64,000 nucleotides of DNA from UBA5069 sp963773745 (GTDB taxonomy: Bacteria > Chloroflexota > Anaerolineae > Caldilineales > Caldilineaceae), in NCBI GenBank assembly GCA_963773745.1, contig CAVZCL010000003.1, forward strand, positions 124,001 through 188,000. The letters run 5' to 3'. This document shows positions 20,925 through 30,306 of the stretch, piece after piece. Position numbers and translations under genes: made by a program. The first letter of the stretch is position 1. Every line of letters begins with the position of its first letter. A model generated the notes under the pieces. That model was not told where the DNA came from. It saw nothing but the letters and a program-made list of their open reading frames with translations, and did not search any database.

Positions 20925-22141
20925 CACAGCCCGCCCTCCGGCCCTGCCTGGGCAGCGGCCACGGCGGCCTGCGCCGGTGCGCCCAGCGTCGTGCGAAAGA
21001 GGCGCTCCTCCGGCTGCCAGAGTGCCCATTGCCCCGAGCCTACATGCAGCACCAGCGTCGCGCAGGCCAGCAGCAGCAGCGTCGCCCCATTCATGCCCAC
21101 CACAATGGATTGCACCATAACGAAGCTCAGCAGCAGCAGCGCCGCCACGCGCCCAGCCGCGCCCAGCACAAAGAGCAGCGCCGCCACACTTGTTGCAATC
21201 ACAACGAACGAGCTCCAAGGCAGAAGAGGCGCGGCTTGCCAGAGCAGCCAGAAGGCCGCCCCGCTGCCCACCACCCGCGCCACCAGCGGCAGCCATCCCT
21301 CAAGCAGCCATGCGGCGCGGGCGTGCAGGCGCGCATAGCCGTCGCTCGCTGCATCCAGCCAGCCGATCACCACCAGCCAGTCACGTCCAAACGAAGCCAC
21401 CAGCGGCAGTGCAAAGAGGATAGCGGCCCCATGCGTCAGTTCGGCAGGCAGCGGCGGCCAGAGCATGACGCTCACGAAGGCCGTCTGCACACCCGCCACC
21501 AGGCGGCGCTGGCTGCTCGGCGGCAGATCATGCACGGGCAAGCCCCACCGCTGCCGCAGCGTCATTCCCAGCACAAAGAGCGGGCGCGCCACTCCCAGCA
21601 GCAGATACCACGCCGGCAGTTTGCCCATCTGCACGGCTACGGCGGTGCCAATCAGGATGCCCAGCCCGTCAAACTCCATGTCGAGGATCGAGCCAAGGCG
21701 GCTTGCGCGCCCGGTCACCCGCGCCACATAGCCGTCCAGAAAGTCAATCAGCCGCTCGCTGCCATAGAGCAGCGCCGGCAGCCACGCCCACGCGCCGGCA
21801 GGCAGCGGGCTAAAGATGAAGCCCGCCAGCAGCCCCACCAGCAGGCCGCGCATGAGCGTCATCCAGTTGGCAAGGCCAAGGGTAGGCCAGAGCGGCGCGC
21901 CTGTCGTGCTCTCTCCGGCAGCGGGACGGTTGGTAGGCAGCGCCCACCAGAGCACCGCCAGTTGAATCGCCAGCAGCGCCGCAACCGGCAGCAGCCAAAG
22001 CCACGCCGCGCTGCCCAGCGTGCGCAGGAGCGCCCAGCCCAGCAGCAGCCCGGCCCCGTAGACGAGCGCGACGATCAGCCAGCGACGGCGCAGCGCGGAG
22101 AGGGGCGCGTCGTCACTTCGCGTGGGTGCTGTATTGGGCAT
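20924..22141 (-). CDS. CDP-alcohol phosphatidyltransferase family protein
   Basis: A 405-residue membrane enzyme that should transfer a phosphatidyl or phospho-alcohol group from a CDP-activated donor. The family signature is complete: DFLDGYVARVTGRASRLG followed by SILDMEFD, matching D-x2-D-G-x2-A-R-x8-G-x3-D-x3-D. About ten hydrophobic segments, more than the usual six: the catalytic core is near residues 95-230, preceded by two helices and followed by an extra hydrophobic C-terminal block. I chose ATG 22141; a TTG at 22168 is in frame and cannot be excluded. Coupled to the flippase-like gene downstream. The alcohol acceptor cannot be told from sequence. Confidence 0.85.
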   Translation of the reverse strand: MPNTAPTRSDDAPLSALRRRWLIVALVYGAGLLLGWALLRTLGSAAWLWLLPVAALLAIQLAVLWWALPTNRPAAGESTTGAPLWPTLGLANWMTLMRGLLVGLLAGFIFSPLPAGAWAWLPALLYGSERLIDFLDGYVARVTGRASRLGSILDMEFDGLGILIGTAVAVQMGKLPAWYLLLGVARPLFVLGMTLRQRWGLPVHDLPPSSQRRLVAGVQTAFVSVMLWPPLPAELTHGAAILFALPLVASFGRDWLVVIGWLDAASDGYARLHARAAWLLEGWLPLVARVVGSGAAFWLLWQAAPLLPWSSFVVIATSVAALLFVLGAAGRVAALLLLSFVMVQSIVVGMNGATLLLLACATLVLHVGSGQWALWQPEERLFRTTLGAPAQAAVAAAQAGPEGGL

Positions 22142-22686
22142 GGGGGTGCTCGTTGGCACGTTGCTCAAGATTCGGGGCTCTTCACTTATTCAATCGGTGT
22201 CAATTGTGTCGCAGCGGCTGGGGATGCTGCAACAGAGCGTGTGGCAACTTGTTCGTTCCACGAATTTTGCCACAAGTATCAGAGTGCGCCCATTTGCGCC
22301 GCCAGTCTGTAAGCGCACGCGCCAGATAGAGAAAACGCGCAGAACCCATGGCCCTCCGCTACGGTCAGGCGTACGCACTTGTTCGCCCTGGAGGACGGTT
22401 GAGATGGCCTGAAAGCCCACCCTCACGGTTGACAGCGGCGCACCCACATAGTACAATTCGTGCAAATATTTGCCGCCACAAAGGTTTTTTTGCGGCTGGT
22501 CTGCTCTCCCCTGATGCCCTCCAGCGCACTTGCGTAACTGTACTGCATTTCACTGCGCAGCTGTACTGATACGCTGCACTGCTCCGTATCAGTTGTCCAA
22601 TTTGACTCCCGTTCCCGCCCGCAGCCGTTGCGCCGCACACGCGCGCTGGCTGCTCCGCTGTAAACCACGGTCTACCACGGTGAACA
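22142..22686. other. Divergent intergenic region before the SorC-type regulator
   Basis: About 545 nt without a recognisable gene, between the minus-strand lipid operon and the plus-strand regulator. It must hold promoters for both. The one clear structure is the inverted repeat at 22565-22593. Confidence 0.45.
22565..22593. promoter_or_regulatory. Operator-like inverted repeat
   Basis: Perfect 9-bp arms ACTGATACG and CGTATCAGT with an 11-nt spacer, about 95 nt upstream of the SorC-type regulator. SorC/DeoR proteins bind such sites as dimers or tetramers and often autoregulate, so this is a candidate operator. Confidence 0.4.
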
Positions 22687-23665
22687 ATGGCGCTTATGGA
22701 TGGACGCGAAGAGCTCCTGGCCACAGTGGCCAGCCTCTATTACAAGCTTGACCGCAGCCAGGCAGAGATTGCCGAGCGCTTTGGCGTATCCACCTCCAAG
22801 ATCTCGCGCATGCTCAAGGAGGCGCGCGATCGCGGCATTGTGGATATCCGCATTCACATGCCCATTCCGCGTGATGTGGCGCTGGAGCAGGCGCTCTGCA
22901 CCGCCTTTGGGCTGCGCGACGCGCTCGTGCTGCAGTCGGGCAGCGAGAGTGACGAGGAGCAACTGCTCATTGCATGTGGTCGCCTGGCCGCATCATGGCT
23001 GGCGCGCGAGATTCCCGCCCTGCCCACGGGTGCGACGATCTGGCGTCGCCTGGGGGCGCAGCGTCTACGCCGCCATCAACGCCGTCGCCGAGATGCCCAA
23101 AGAGCAGATTGACGTCATCCAGATCATGGGCGGCGTGGGTTCGGAGAATGTAGACAGCCCCGACATTGCGCGCATCCTGGCCACGCGCCTGGGCGGCCGC
23201 CACCACGATCTGCATGCGCCGATTATGGTGGAGCAGAGCGAATCGCGCGCAATCCTGCTTGGCGAGCGTTCGCTGCGCGAAACCCTGGAGCGCGGCCGGC
23301 GCGTCAAGCTGGCCGTAGCGGGCATTGGCGCTGTGGATGAAGAGGCATCGAGCTTCTTGCGCGCCGGGCTGCTTACACGCAGCGTCCTGGCCCATTTGCG
23401 CGAGCAGGGGGCCGTGGGCGAGATGGTGGGGCGCTTTTACAAGCTCGACGGCACGGTGCTTGGCATTGAAATCAACCAGCGCGTCATCGGCATTGAGCTG
23501 GACGACCTGCGCCGTATCCCCAATTCGCTGGCCGTGGCGCGCGGCAAAACCAAGATCGAAGCAATTGTCGGCGCACTGCGCGGCCGCCTTGTCACGGTGC
23601 TGGCCACCGACGACATTACGGCGCGCGGCGTGCTTGCCTATGCAAAGGAGCCGGAACATACATGA
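22687..23665 (+). CDS. SorC-family transcriptional regulator (one frame slip)
   Basis: A sugar-binding transcriptional regulator of about 325 residues. The N-terminal helix-turn-helix is ASLYYKLDRSQAEIAERFGV followed by STSKISRMLKEARDRGIVDI. The effector domain (sugar-phosphate binding, isomerase-like fold) continues with GVAWGRSVYAAINAVAEMPK, IMGGVGSENVDSPDIARIL, GIGAVDEEASSFLRAGLLT and VLGIEINQRVIGIELDDLR. The two parts lie in adjacent frames. Deleting T at 23041 turns TGATIWRRLG into TGATIGVAWGRS, the expected family sequence, so a one-base consensus error is likely. Its stop overlaps the next start as ATGA. It probably controls the catabolic run that follows. Confidence 0.85.
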
Positions 23666-25014
23666 GCAGCAGCCCAGCCACGACCCCGCTTGAGACGCAC
23701 GAAGAGCAGCTGAACAGCTTTGACGCAAGCACGCGCTTTGCCGCACTCGACGCGCTGCTGGCCGCCGAGCCCAACCCACCCGCCACATGGCAGCCCGTCT
23801 GCAATATGCACTGCCACACCTTTTTCTCCTTCAACGCCTACGGCTACTCGCCCACTGGGCTGGCGTGGCTGGCGCGCGAGCAGCGGTGGCCCCTCATGGG
23901 GCTGATCGACTTCGACGTGCTCGACGGCGTGGACGAGTTTCTGGTCGCGTGTGATGCGGTGGGCGTGCGCGCCAGTTGCGGCATTGAGACGCGTGTCTTC
24001 TTCCCCGAGTACTCCACACGCGAGACCTCTTCGCCCGGCGAGCCGGGCGTCACCTATTTCATTGGCCTGGGCTTCACGTCATCCACCGTGCCCGAAGCAG
24101 CGCAGCCCATGCTCGCGAGCCTGCGCAGCGCCTCACGCGCACGCAACGAGGGTGTCGTCGAACGCGTCAACGCGCATTTGGCCCCAATTGCCGTGGACTA
24201 CGAACGGGATGTGCTGCCGCTGACCCCCAACGGCAACGCCACTGAGCGCCACATTGTCGAGGCGTACATCAGCGCTGTAGAGAACGGGACCGAGGACGCG
24301 GCCGGCTTCTGGGCCGAGCGGCTGCAGATGACGCGCGCCGATGTGGACAAGATGATGGCCACACCGTCGAGCTATCGCAACACAGTGCGCATGAAGCTCA
24401 TGAAGAAGGGGGGCGTGGGCTATGTGCAGCCGGGCAGCGGCTCCTTTCCCTCGATTGACGAAGTGACCAGATTTGTTGTCCAATGTGGCGCACTGCCTTG
24501 CGTGGGCTGGGTCGACGGCTTCTCGGAGGGCGAGCAGGCGGGCGAGGAGCTGCTGGGCACGCTCGTGGCCAAGGGCTTTGCCATTGCCAACATTGTGCCC
24601 GACCGCAACTGGAACTTTGCCGATCCGGCTGTGCGCGCGGCCAAGGCCGCCAAGCTCGACGAGTTCATTGCCCAGTGCCAGGCGCTGGACCTGCCGCTCA
24701 ACGTCGGCACGGAGATGAACAGCCCGGGCAACAAGCGCATGGATGACTTCGACGTGCCCGAGCTTGACAAGCATCGCACGGCCTTTCTCGACGGCGCATA
24801 CTTCATCTACGGCCACACCGTCATGCAACGCTATCTGGCCATGGGCTATCAAAGCGACTGGGCGCAGCGGCACATGACTTCGCGGCGCGAGCGCAATGGC
24901 TTCTACACCGCCGTTGGCAAGATTGTGGAGCCGGGCGCCGGTGCGGCCTCGCGGCTGGATGGCATTGACGCAACCATGACACCCGTTGAGATTCTGAACC
25001 GGCTGGAAGGCTGA
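23662..25014 (+). CDS. PHP-domain metal-dependent phosphoesterase-like protein
   Basis: A 450-residue protein starting in the ATGA overlap with the regulator. A PHP domain is indicated by NMHCHTFFSFNAYGYSP (residues about 48-64), with GLIDFDVLDGVDEF and ASCGIETRVFF as later metal-site strands. A helical insert (about 150-255) is followed by GGVGYVQPGSGSFPSIDEV, VGTEMNSPGNKRMDDF and a C-terminal FIYGHTVMQRYLAMGY. PHP proteins are phosphatases or nucleases using two or three metals. In this cluster a sugar-phosphate phosphatase is plausible. It is longer than histidinol-phosphatase-type PHP proteins, and I do not know a characterised close relative. Confidence 0.75.
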   Translation: MSSSPATTPLETHEEQLNSFDASTRFAALDALLAAEPNPPATWQPVCNMHCHTFFSFNAYGYSPTGLAWLAREQRWPLMGLIDFDVLDGVDEFLVACDAVGVRASCGIETRVFFPEYSTRETSSPGEPGVTYFIGLGFTSSTVPEAAQPMLASLRSASRARNEGVVERVNAHLAPIAVDYERDVLPLTPNGNATERHIVEAYISAVENGTEDAAGFWAERLQMTRADVDKMMATPSSYRNTVRMKLMKKGGVGYVQPGSGSFPSIDEVTRFVVQCGALPCVGWVDGFSEGEQAGEELLGTLVAKGFAIANIVPDRNWNFADPAVRAAKAAKLDEFIAQCQALDLPLNVGTEMNSPGNKRMDDFDVPELDKHRTAFLDGAYFIYGHTVMQRYLAMGYQSDWAQRHMTSRRERNGFYTAVGKIVEPGAGAASRLDGIDATMTPVEILNRLEG

Positions 25015-25071
25015 CACGGCAGAACTGCACCATAACCGTTGGATACTTTGCTCGCACAGGAGAGGGAACCC

Positions 25072-26763
25072 ATGGCAACTGACGTATTGAACGAATACCG
25101 CAGCGGCGCAAACGCGCTGCCCGAGAGTTATCGCCTCTGGCCGCTCTACGGGGCAGGCCTTGAGAATCTGGGCAAGGATGGCGAAATGCTCGAGGTGCCG
25201 CTGGTGCACCCGGGCCCCGACGAGCTGCTCGTGCGCCACGACGCATGCGGCATCTGTTTCTCGGACGTCAAGGTCATCCGCACAGGGCAGAACCACCCGC
25301 GCATCCACCGCGACATGTCGCAAATTCCCGTTGTGCTGGGCCACGAAGTAACGCTCACGATTATTGAAGTGGGTGAGAATCTGCGCGACCAGTACAAGCC
25401 GGGCGAGCGCTTCATTGTGCAGGCCGACATCTACCTCGACGGCATTGCTTACGCCTACGGCTATGAAATTCAGGGTGGCTTTTCGCAGTACAGCGTAATC
25501 GACTGGCGCGTGCTCAACGGCGACGACGGCAACTACCTGATTCCTGTGCAGCCCGAGACGGGCTACGCCGAGGCCGCGCTCAACGAGCCGTGGGCTTGCG
25601 TAATCGCTTCCTACACGGTGGACTATCGCAGCCACTGGAAGGAAGGCGGCGCGGTCTGGGTTGTGGGTGATGGCGCAGGCGTAACCCTGGGCAAGGCGGA
25701 GGATTGGCGGCCGCGCGCAGTGGTGATGGAACTTGACGACGAACCGTTCCGCCGCTCGATTCGCGAGTGGGCCGCAGACGTGGGCGTGACTGTGGGCGAT
25801 GCTGATCAGGGCGAGCGCATGTACGACGACATCGTCGTCCTCTCCAACGACGCCGACCTGATCGAGCGCGCCTTCACACGGCTGGCCAATGGCGGCACCT
25901 TTGCCATCGTCACCGACAAGCCCATCGAGCGCAAGGTGCAGCTTGACATTGGCCGCATCCATTACGACAAGCTGGCGCTCATGGGTACGACCTCGAGCGT
26001 TATCAGCGATGCCTATACGCCGATTCGCACGGAAGTGAAGGCGGGCGGGCGCATGCTGGCGATTGGCGCCGCGGGCCCCATGGGGCAAATGCACGTACAG
26101 CGCGGGCTGGAACTGCAGGGGCACCCTGTGCAATTGGTGGCCACCGACCTCGTCTCCAACCGGCTGGGCGCACTGGGCGAGAAGTTCGGCGCGACGGCGC
26201 AGGAGCAGGGTATTGACCTTGTAACGCTGGCGCGCGACACCTTCCCCGACCAGGCCGCCATGGATGCGGCGCTGACCAACGCCACGGGCGGGCAGGGCTT
26301 TGACGACATTGTGGTGCTTGCGCCGGCCACAGTGGCAGTCGAAGGAGCCTACCAGCACCTGGCCGACAACGCTGTGATGAACATCTTCGCCGGGCTGCCG
26401 CGCGGCACCATGTGCGGCTTTGACGTCAACCTCGTCACCGCACGCGGCGTCCGTTTCACCGGCATGAGCGGCTCCTCAATCAGCGACCTGCGCCAGATGC
26501 TGGCGCTCACCGAGAACAAGGAACTGGTCACCAACCGCTCCGTGGCTGCCGTGGCAGGTCTGGAAGGCTTCCCCGACGGCCTGCGCGCCGTGATTGAAGG
26601 GCGCTTTGCGGGCAAGGTGGTCATCTACCCCAACATTGACAACCTGCCGCTGACGCCGATTGAGAAGCTGGGCGAATCGCTGCCCGACGTGGCCGCCAAG
26701 CTTGGCTCCGATGGCTCGTGGACCAACGCCGCCGAGGAAGAACTGCTGCGCGAACTGCTGTAA
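25072..26763 (+). CDS. SorE-like zinc-dependent sugar (phosphate) dehydrogenase, two Rossmann regions
   Basis: A 563-residue medium-chain dehydrogenase. AGGAGAGGG lies about 6 nt before ATG 25072. The GroES-like catalytic half has CGICFSDVKVIRTGQNHPR (Cys59), the GHE motif (90-92) and NEPWACV (Glu172), the zinc-site pattern of L-sorbose-1-phosphate reductase-like enzymes. Two nucleotide-binding-like regions follow: AVWVVGDGAGVTLG (194-207) and MLAIGAAGPMGQMHVQRG (328-345). Ordinary members have one and are about 350-430 residues, so roughly 130 extra residues are inserted. Expected activity is NAD(P)-dependent oxidation or reduction of a ketose, polyol or their phosphates. It sits between the PHP gene and the SrlD-like gene. 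Confidence 0.8.
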   Translation: MATDVLNEYRSGANALPESYRLWPLYGAGLENLGKDGEMLEVPLVHPGPDELLVRHDACGICFSDVKVIRTGQNHPRIHRDMSQIPVVLGHEVTLTIIEVGENLRDQYKPGERFIVQADIYLDGIAYAYGYEIQGGFSQYSVIDWRVLNGDDGNYLIPVQPETGYAEAALNEPWACVIASYTVDYRSHWKEGGAVWVVGDGAGVTLGKAEDWRPRAVVMELDDEPFRRSIREWAADVGVTVGDADQGERMYDDIVVLSNDADLIERAFTRLANGGTFAIVTDKPIERKVQLDIGRIHYDKLALMGTTSSVISDAYTPIRTEVKAGGRMLAIGAAGPMGQMHVQRGLELQGHPVQLVATDLVSNRLGALGEKFGATAQEQGIDLVTLARDTFPDQAAMDAALTNATGGQGFDDIVVLAPATVAVEGAYQHLADNAVMNIFAGLPRGTMCGFDVNLVTARGVRFTGMSGSSISDLRQMLALTENKELVTNRSVAAVAGLEGFPDGLRAVIEGRFAGKVVIYPNIDNLPLTPIEKLGESLPDVAAKLGSDGSWTNAAEEELLRELL

Positions 26764-26789
26764 TTGACACTCGACCGGCAGGAACTACG

Positions 26790-26900
26790 GTACACAGATT
26801 GCACAGATTTTACAGATGACAACAGATGACGCCATGTGGACCTGGTTTCTTTGTTCGCTGTTATCTGGTTGAATCTGTCTCATCTGTGAAATCTGTGTAC
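26790..26900. repeat. Intergenic inverted repeat, ACACAGAT family
   Basis: GTACACAGATTGCACAGATT on the left pairs imperfectly with GTGAAATCTGTGTAC on the right. Other copies are at 29234-29399, 31823-31923 and 55574-55660. It lies inside the catabolic operon, between the SorE-like and SrlD-like genes. Confidence 0.8.
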
Positions 26901-26937
26901 TGCAGTCCAGGCCGGTTCAATCTCGGGATAGGAATCC

Positions 26938-27732
26938 ATGACGACAGAGACACTCAAGGACAAGATCGCGCTCGTTACCGGCGGCGCACAGGGGCTGGGC
27001 GCGGCCATTGCGCTGCGGCTGGCGCAGGAGGGCGCACACGTCGCGATTGCCGACCTCAAGGTGGAGACTGCGCAGGCCACCGCCGAAAGCGTGGCAACTG
27101 CCACCGGGCGGCGCGCCATTGCCATTGGTTGTGACGTAACCAAGGAGGAGCAGGTGGAGGCCATGGTCGCCCGTGTGGTGGCTGAGTTCGGCCGCCTCGA
27201 TCTGCTGGTCTCCAATGCGGGCATCCTCTTCTCCGGCCCCGTGGACGAGTTCGACGCGGCGCGCTGGCGGCTGGTCATCGAGGTGAATCTCGTCGGTTAC
27301 TTCCTCTGCTCCAAGCACGCCATGCGCGTGATGAAGGAGCAGAAGGCGGGCGTGATTCTGCAGATCAACTCCAAGTCGGGCAAGAAGGGATCCTTCAAGA
27401 ACTCAGCCTATGCAGCCAGCAAGTTTGGCGGCATTGGCCTGACGCAGTCAATTGCACTTGAGGGGGCGGAGTTTGGCGTGCGCGTCAACTCGATTTGCCC
27501 GGGCAATCTGCTGGATTCGCCCCTGTGGAAGGACTCGCTCTTCAAGCAGTATGCGGCCAACCAGGGCATCACCGAAGAGGAAGTGCGCCAGAAGTACATT
27601 GACCAGGTGCCCCTCAAACGCCCCTGCACTTATGACGACGTCTGCAATGTGCTGGTCTTCATGGCGTCGGATCAGGCTTCCTACATGACGGGCCAGGCGG
27701 TGAATGTGACCGGCGGCCAGGAGATGCGATGA
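26938..27732 (+). CDS. SDR oxidoreductase, sorbitol-6-phosphate 2-dehydrogenase-like
   Basis: A 264-residue classical short-chain dehydrogenase. Cofactor loop VTGGAQGLGAAIALRLA (residues about 14-30), NAG motif (LVSNAGIL), catalytic INSKSG...YAASKFGG (Tyr-x3-Lys) and a C-terminal GQAVNVTGGQEM. The segments INSKSGKKGS, NSAYAASKFGGIGLTQSIAL, PGNLLDSPLW and YIDQVPLKRPC closely match the pattern of SrlD (sorbitol-6-phosphate to fructose-6-phosphate). Acidic ADLK after the second strand suggests NAD. The exact substrate in this cluster is unproven. Its stop overlaps the next start (ATGA). Confidence 0.88.
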   Translation: MTTETLKDKIALVTGGAQGLGAAIALRLAQEGAHVAIADLKVETAQATAESVATATGRRAIAIGCDVTKEEQVEAMVARVVAEFGRLDLLVSNAGILFSGPVDEFDAARWRLVIEVNLVGYFLCSKHAMRVMKEQKAGVILQINSKSGKKGSFKNSAYAASKFGGIGLTQSIALEGAEFGVRVNSICPGNLLDSPLWKDSLFKQYAANQGITEEEVRQKYIDQVPLKRPCTYDDVCNVLVFMASDQASYMTGQAVNVTGGQEMR

Positions 27733-29058
27733 GCGCGGGCGTTGACGAAGGCAACCGGGCTGAGCGCACCTTCGTCGGCTTTGGCTTCGGCGCCATTCAG
27801 GCGGGACTCTTCCTCTACGAGGCGCAGCAATCGCGCGCCTTTGACCGCTACGTGGTGGCCGAGGTTGTGCCCGACGTTGTGGCTGCAGTGCGCGCCGCAG
27901 ATGGCTACTACACGGTGAACATTGCCCACGCCGACCGCGTGGAGCAGGCGCGTGTGGGGCCGGTAGAGGTCTACAACCCCCAGGTGGAGGAGGAGCGCGA
28001 TGCGCTGGTGGCTGCCATTGCCGCAGGCGCAGGAACTGGCGACGGCGCTGCCCAGTGTTGCCTTCTACACAAATGACACGCCGGGCAGCGTCCACCGGCT
28101 GATAGCAGCCGGACTGCTGCAGAAGGCGCAGCAGGGCGGGCCGCGCGCGCTGCTCTACACCGCCGAGAACAACAACCACGCCGCCGAAATTCTGGCAACC
28201 GCAGTGGCCGAAACGCTCGAGGACCAGAACTTTGATGCGCAGATGCGCGCGGATGCACTGGCGCACATCTGCTTCACCAACACGGTCATCGGCAAGATGA
28301 GTGGTGGCGGCGAAGCGGGCGACATGCTTGCGCCGGTGACGCCAGGGGGCAATCGCGCATTTCTGGTGGAGGAGTTCAACCGCATCCTGATCGGCCGTGT
28401 TCACTTTGCCGGCGAACAGGGCGACGGGGGCGACTTCGTGCGCGGCATCCAGGTCTTCACCGAGAAGGACGACCTGCTCCCCTTTGAGGAGGCCAAACTC
28501 TACGGCCACAACGCCATGCATGCACTGGCGGCGTACCTGGGCGCCTTCGCGGGCAAGCAGGTAATGTCCGACCTGCCGCAGTTGCCCGGGTTGCTGCCCT
28601 TTGTGCGCGGGGCCGTACTGCGCGAGCCCGGGGTGGCGCTCATCCACAAATATGCGGCGCTGAACGATCCGCTCTTCACCAGCGACGGCTTTGCCGCCTA
28701 TGTGGATGACCTGATCGTACGCATGGTGAATCCCTTCCTCAGCGACGCAATTGAGCGCGTGGGGCGCGACCCACAGCGCAAGCTTGCGTGGGACGACCGC
28801 CTGATCGGCGCGATGCGGCTGGCGCTCGCCAGCGGCATCACACCCAGCCGCTTTGCCGTGGGTGCGGCGGCAGCGCTCCGCCAAATCTACCCGAATGCGC
28901 TGCTCTTCCCGGCCGGCGCGGCGGAAGCGCTCTGGCAGCGGCCGCCCGCCGACGCCGACACGGTGCAGACGCTCGACGGCCTGCTCGCCCAGGGTTGGGC
29001 GCGCCTCGACCGCTGGGAATCCGCCGCCTTCAAATCCACCACGGCGCTGCGGGGGTAG
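27729..29058 (+). CDS. Mannitol dehydrogenase-family (MtlD-like) protein, one frame slip
   Basis: Polyol-specific long-chain dehydrogenase, about 443 residues when joined. The N-terminal Rossmann part (FVGFGFGAIQAGLFLYEAQQ) is in one frame to about 28020. The rest continues one frame over as QAQELATALPSVAFYTND, YTAENNNHAAEILATAVAE, IGKMSGGGE, EEAKLYGHNAMHALAAYLG and the C-terminal GRDPQRKLAWDDRLIGAMRL. Dropping one G in GCCGCAGGCGCAG near 28019-28025 joins them. The Lys/Asn pattern around YGHNAMHALAAYLG is the catalytic helix of mannitol-1-phosphate dehydrogenase relatives. ATGA overlap with the SDR gene shows tight coupling. Likely oxidises a polyol phosphate; substrate unknown. Confidence 0.78.
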
Positions 29059-29233
29059 TCAAAACGATAGGCACGCAGACTCTCATGCCTTGTCGGCACT
29101 GTAGAGGATGAAAAGAATCAGGCCACCGCTACGAAGGCCAAGCGGCGATTTTCAGAATAGAACAACCGGAAACTGCAGGAAGAAGCAGGAAACAGATAGT
29201 TGTTCATGTTGTTTCCATTGTTCCCGTCGTTTC

Positions 29234-29399
29234 CGCAGTAGTCCGCAAAAAGAAACGAAACGCCAGTACACAGATAGCACAGAAACGGCACAGACAAAAG
29301 CGAATTTGAAGAAGAAAACATCGGTTGTTATCTGTTCAATCTGTGAAATCTGTGTACTGGTGTTTCGTTTCTTTTTGCGGACTACTGCGCACAATAATG
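29234..29399. repeat. Long intergenic inverted repeat, ACACAGAT family
   Basis: The left arm begins CGCAGTAGTCCGCAAAAAGA and the right arm ends TTTTTGCGGACTACTGCG. About 42 bp pair with one mismatch before a looser ACACAGAT interior. It is directly upstream of the class II aldolase gene. The preceding stretch, 29155-29233, carries further GGAAAC/GTTTCC short palindromes and no gene. Confidence 0.85.
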
Positions 29400-29421
29400 T
29401 TTGTCATACAAGGAGACCCTA

Positions 29422-30186
29422 ATGGGCATCGAATCAATTCAGGAACAATTGCTGGATCTTTCACATCAGGTGGGGCTGGAGGAGCGCAATCTCGCCATTC
29501 TGGGCGAGGGCAACACCAGCGCCGATTGCGGCGATGGCACCTTCCTCGTCAAGGCATCCGGCTCGTCGCTGGGCACGCTGACCGCCGAGGGGCTGAGCCG
29601 CTGCTCCTTTGAGAAGGTGCTCGACTACCTCAAGGCCGACAGCATGGACGACACGGCCGTCAAGGATGCGCTCACCGACTCGCTCATCGACCCGACCCAC
29701 CGCCGCCCCTCCACCGAGACCTTCTTCCACGCCCTCTGCCTCACGCTGGGCGGCGCGCACTGGGTTGCGCACACGCACCCGGTCTCGTGCAACACCATTC
29801 TCTGCAGCAAGCAGCTCTCCACGCCTTTCCTCAATCACCTCTTTCCCGACGGCATCGTGGTCTGCGGGCGCAACGTGGCCGTGGTGCCCTATGTGGACCC
29901 GGGCTTCCAGCTCTCCAAGGAGTTCGAGAAGGAGCTGCACCGCTTCCAGGATGTCTACGGGACGAACCCCAAGCTCATCCTCATGGAGAACCACGGCATT
30001 TGCGCGCTGGGGCAGACAGCGACCGAGGCGCTCAACATTCAGCTCATGGCCGACAAGTGGGCGCGCATCATCCTGGGCACGGCTGCCTTTGGCGGCCCCA
30101 ACTTCCTGCCCGACACCACGGTCGACCGCATCGAGTCCCGCCCCGACGAGCATTACCGCCGCGAGATGCTGGCAAGCAAGAAGTAA
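29422..30186 (+). CDS. Class II aldolase/adducin family protein
   Basis: A 254-residue zinc-type aldolase domain. AAGGAG (29410-29415) lies 6 nt before the ATG. Motifs are GEGNTSADCGDGTFLVKASG (phosphate-binding start), RRPSTETFFHALCL, the metal-binding WVAHTHPVSCNT (the His-x-His pair) and LILMENHGICALG (third His). The family includes L-fuculose-, L-rhamnulose- and ribulose-phosphate aldolases or epimerases. Being followed by a RhaB-like kinase suggests cleavage of a phosphorylated deoxyketose or pentulose to DHAP plus an aldehyde. The third metal ligand and the exact substrate cannot be fixed by eye. Confidence 0.85.
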   Translation: MGIESIQEQLLDLSHQVGLEERNLAILGEGNTSADCGDGTFLVKASGSSLGTLTAEGLSRCSFEKVLDYLKADSMDDTAVKDALTDSLIDPTHRRPSTETFFHALCLTLGGAHWVAHTHPVSCNTILCSKQLSTPFLNHLFPDGIVVCGRNVAVVPYVDPGFQLSKEFEKELHRFQDVYGTNPKLILMENHGICALGQTATEALNIQLMADKWARIILGTAAFGGPNFLPDTTVDRIESRPDEHYRREMLASKK

Positions 30187-30196
30187 CAACGAAATA

Positions 30197-30252
30197 ATTG
30201 GTAAAGTGGTAAGTGGTCATTGGCTCGCTGCGAAACTTACCACTTTACCAAT
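30197..30252. repeat. Intergenic inverted repeat, GGTAAT family
   Basis: Perfect 18-bp arms, ATTGGTAAAGTGGTAAGT and its complement, with a 20-nt loop, between the aldolase and kinase genes. Same family as 2082-2157. Confidence 0.85.
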
Positions 30253-30306
30253 GCCAATTGCCATTTACCCTTTCCCCAACCTCCCAGATTCCTCCGGAGC
30301 TAACCC

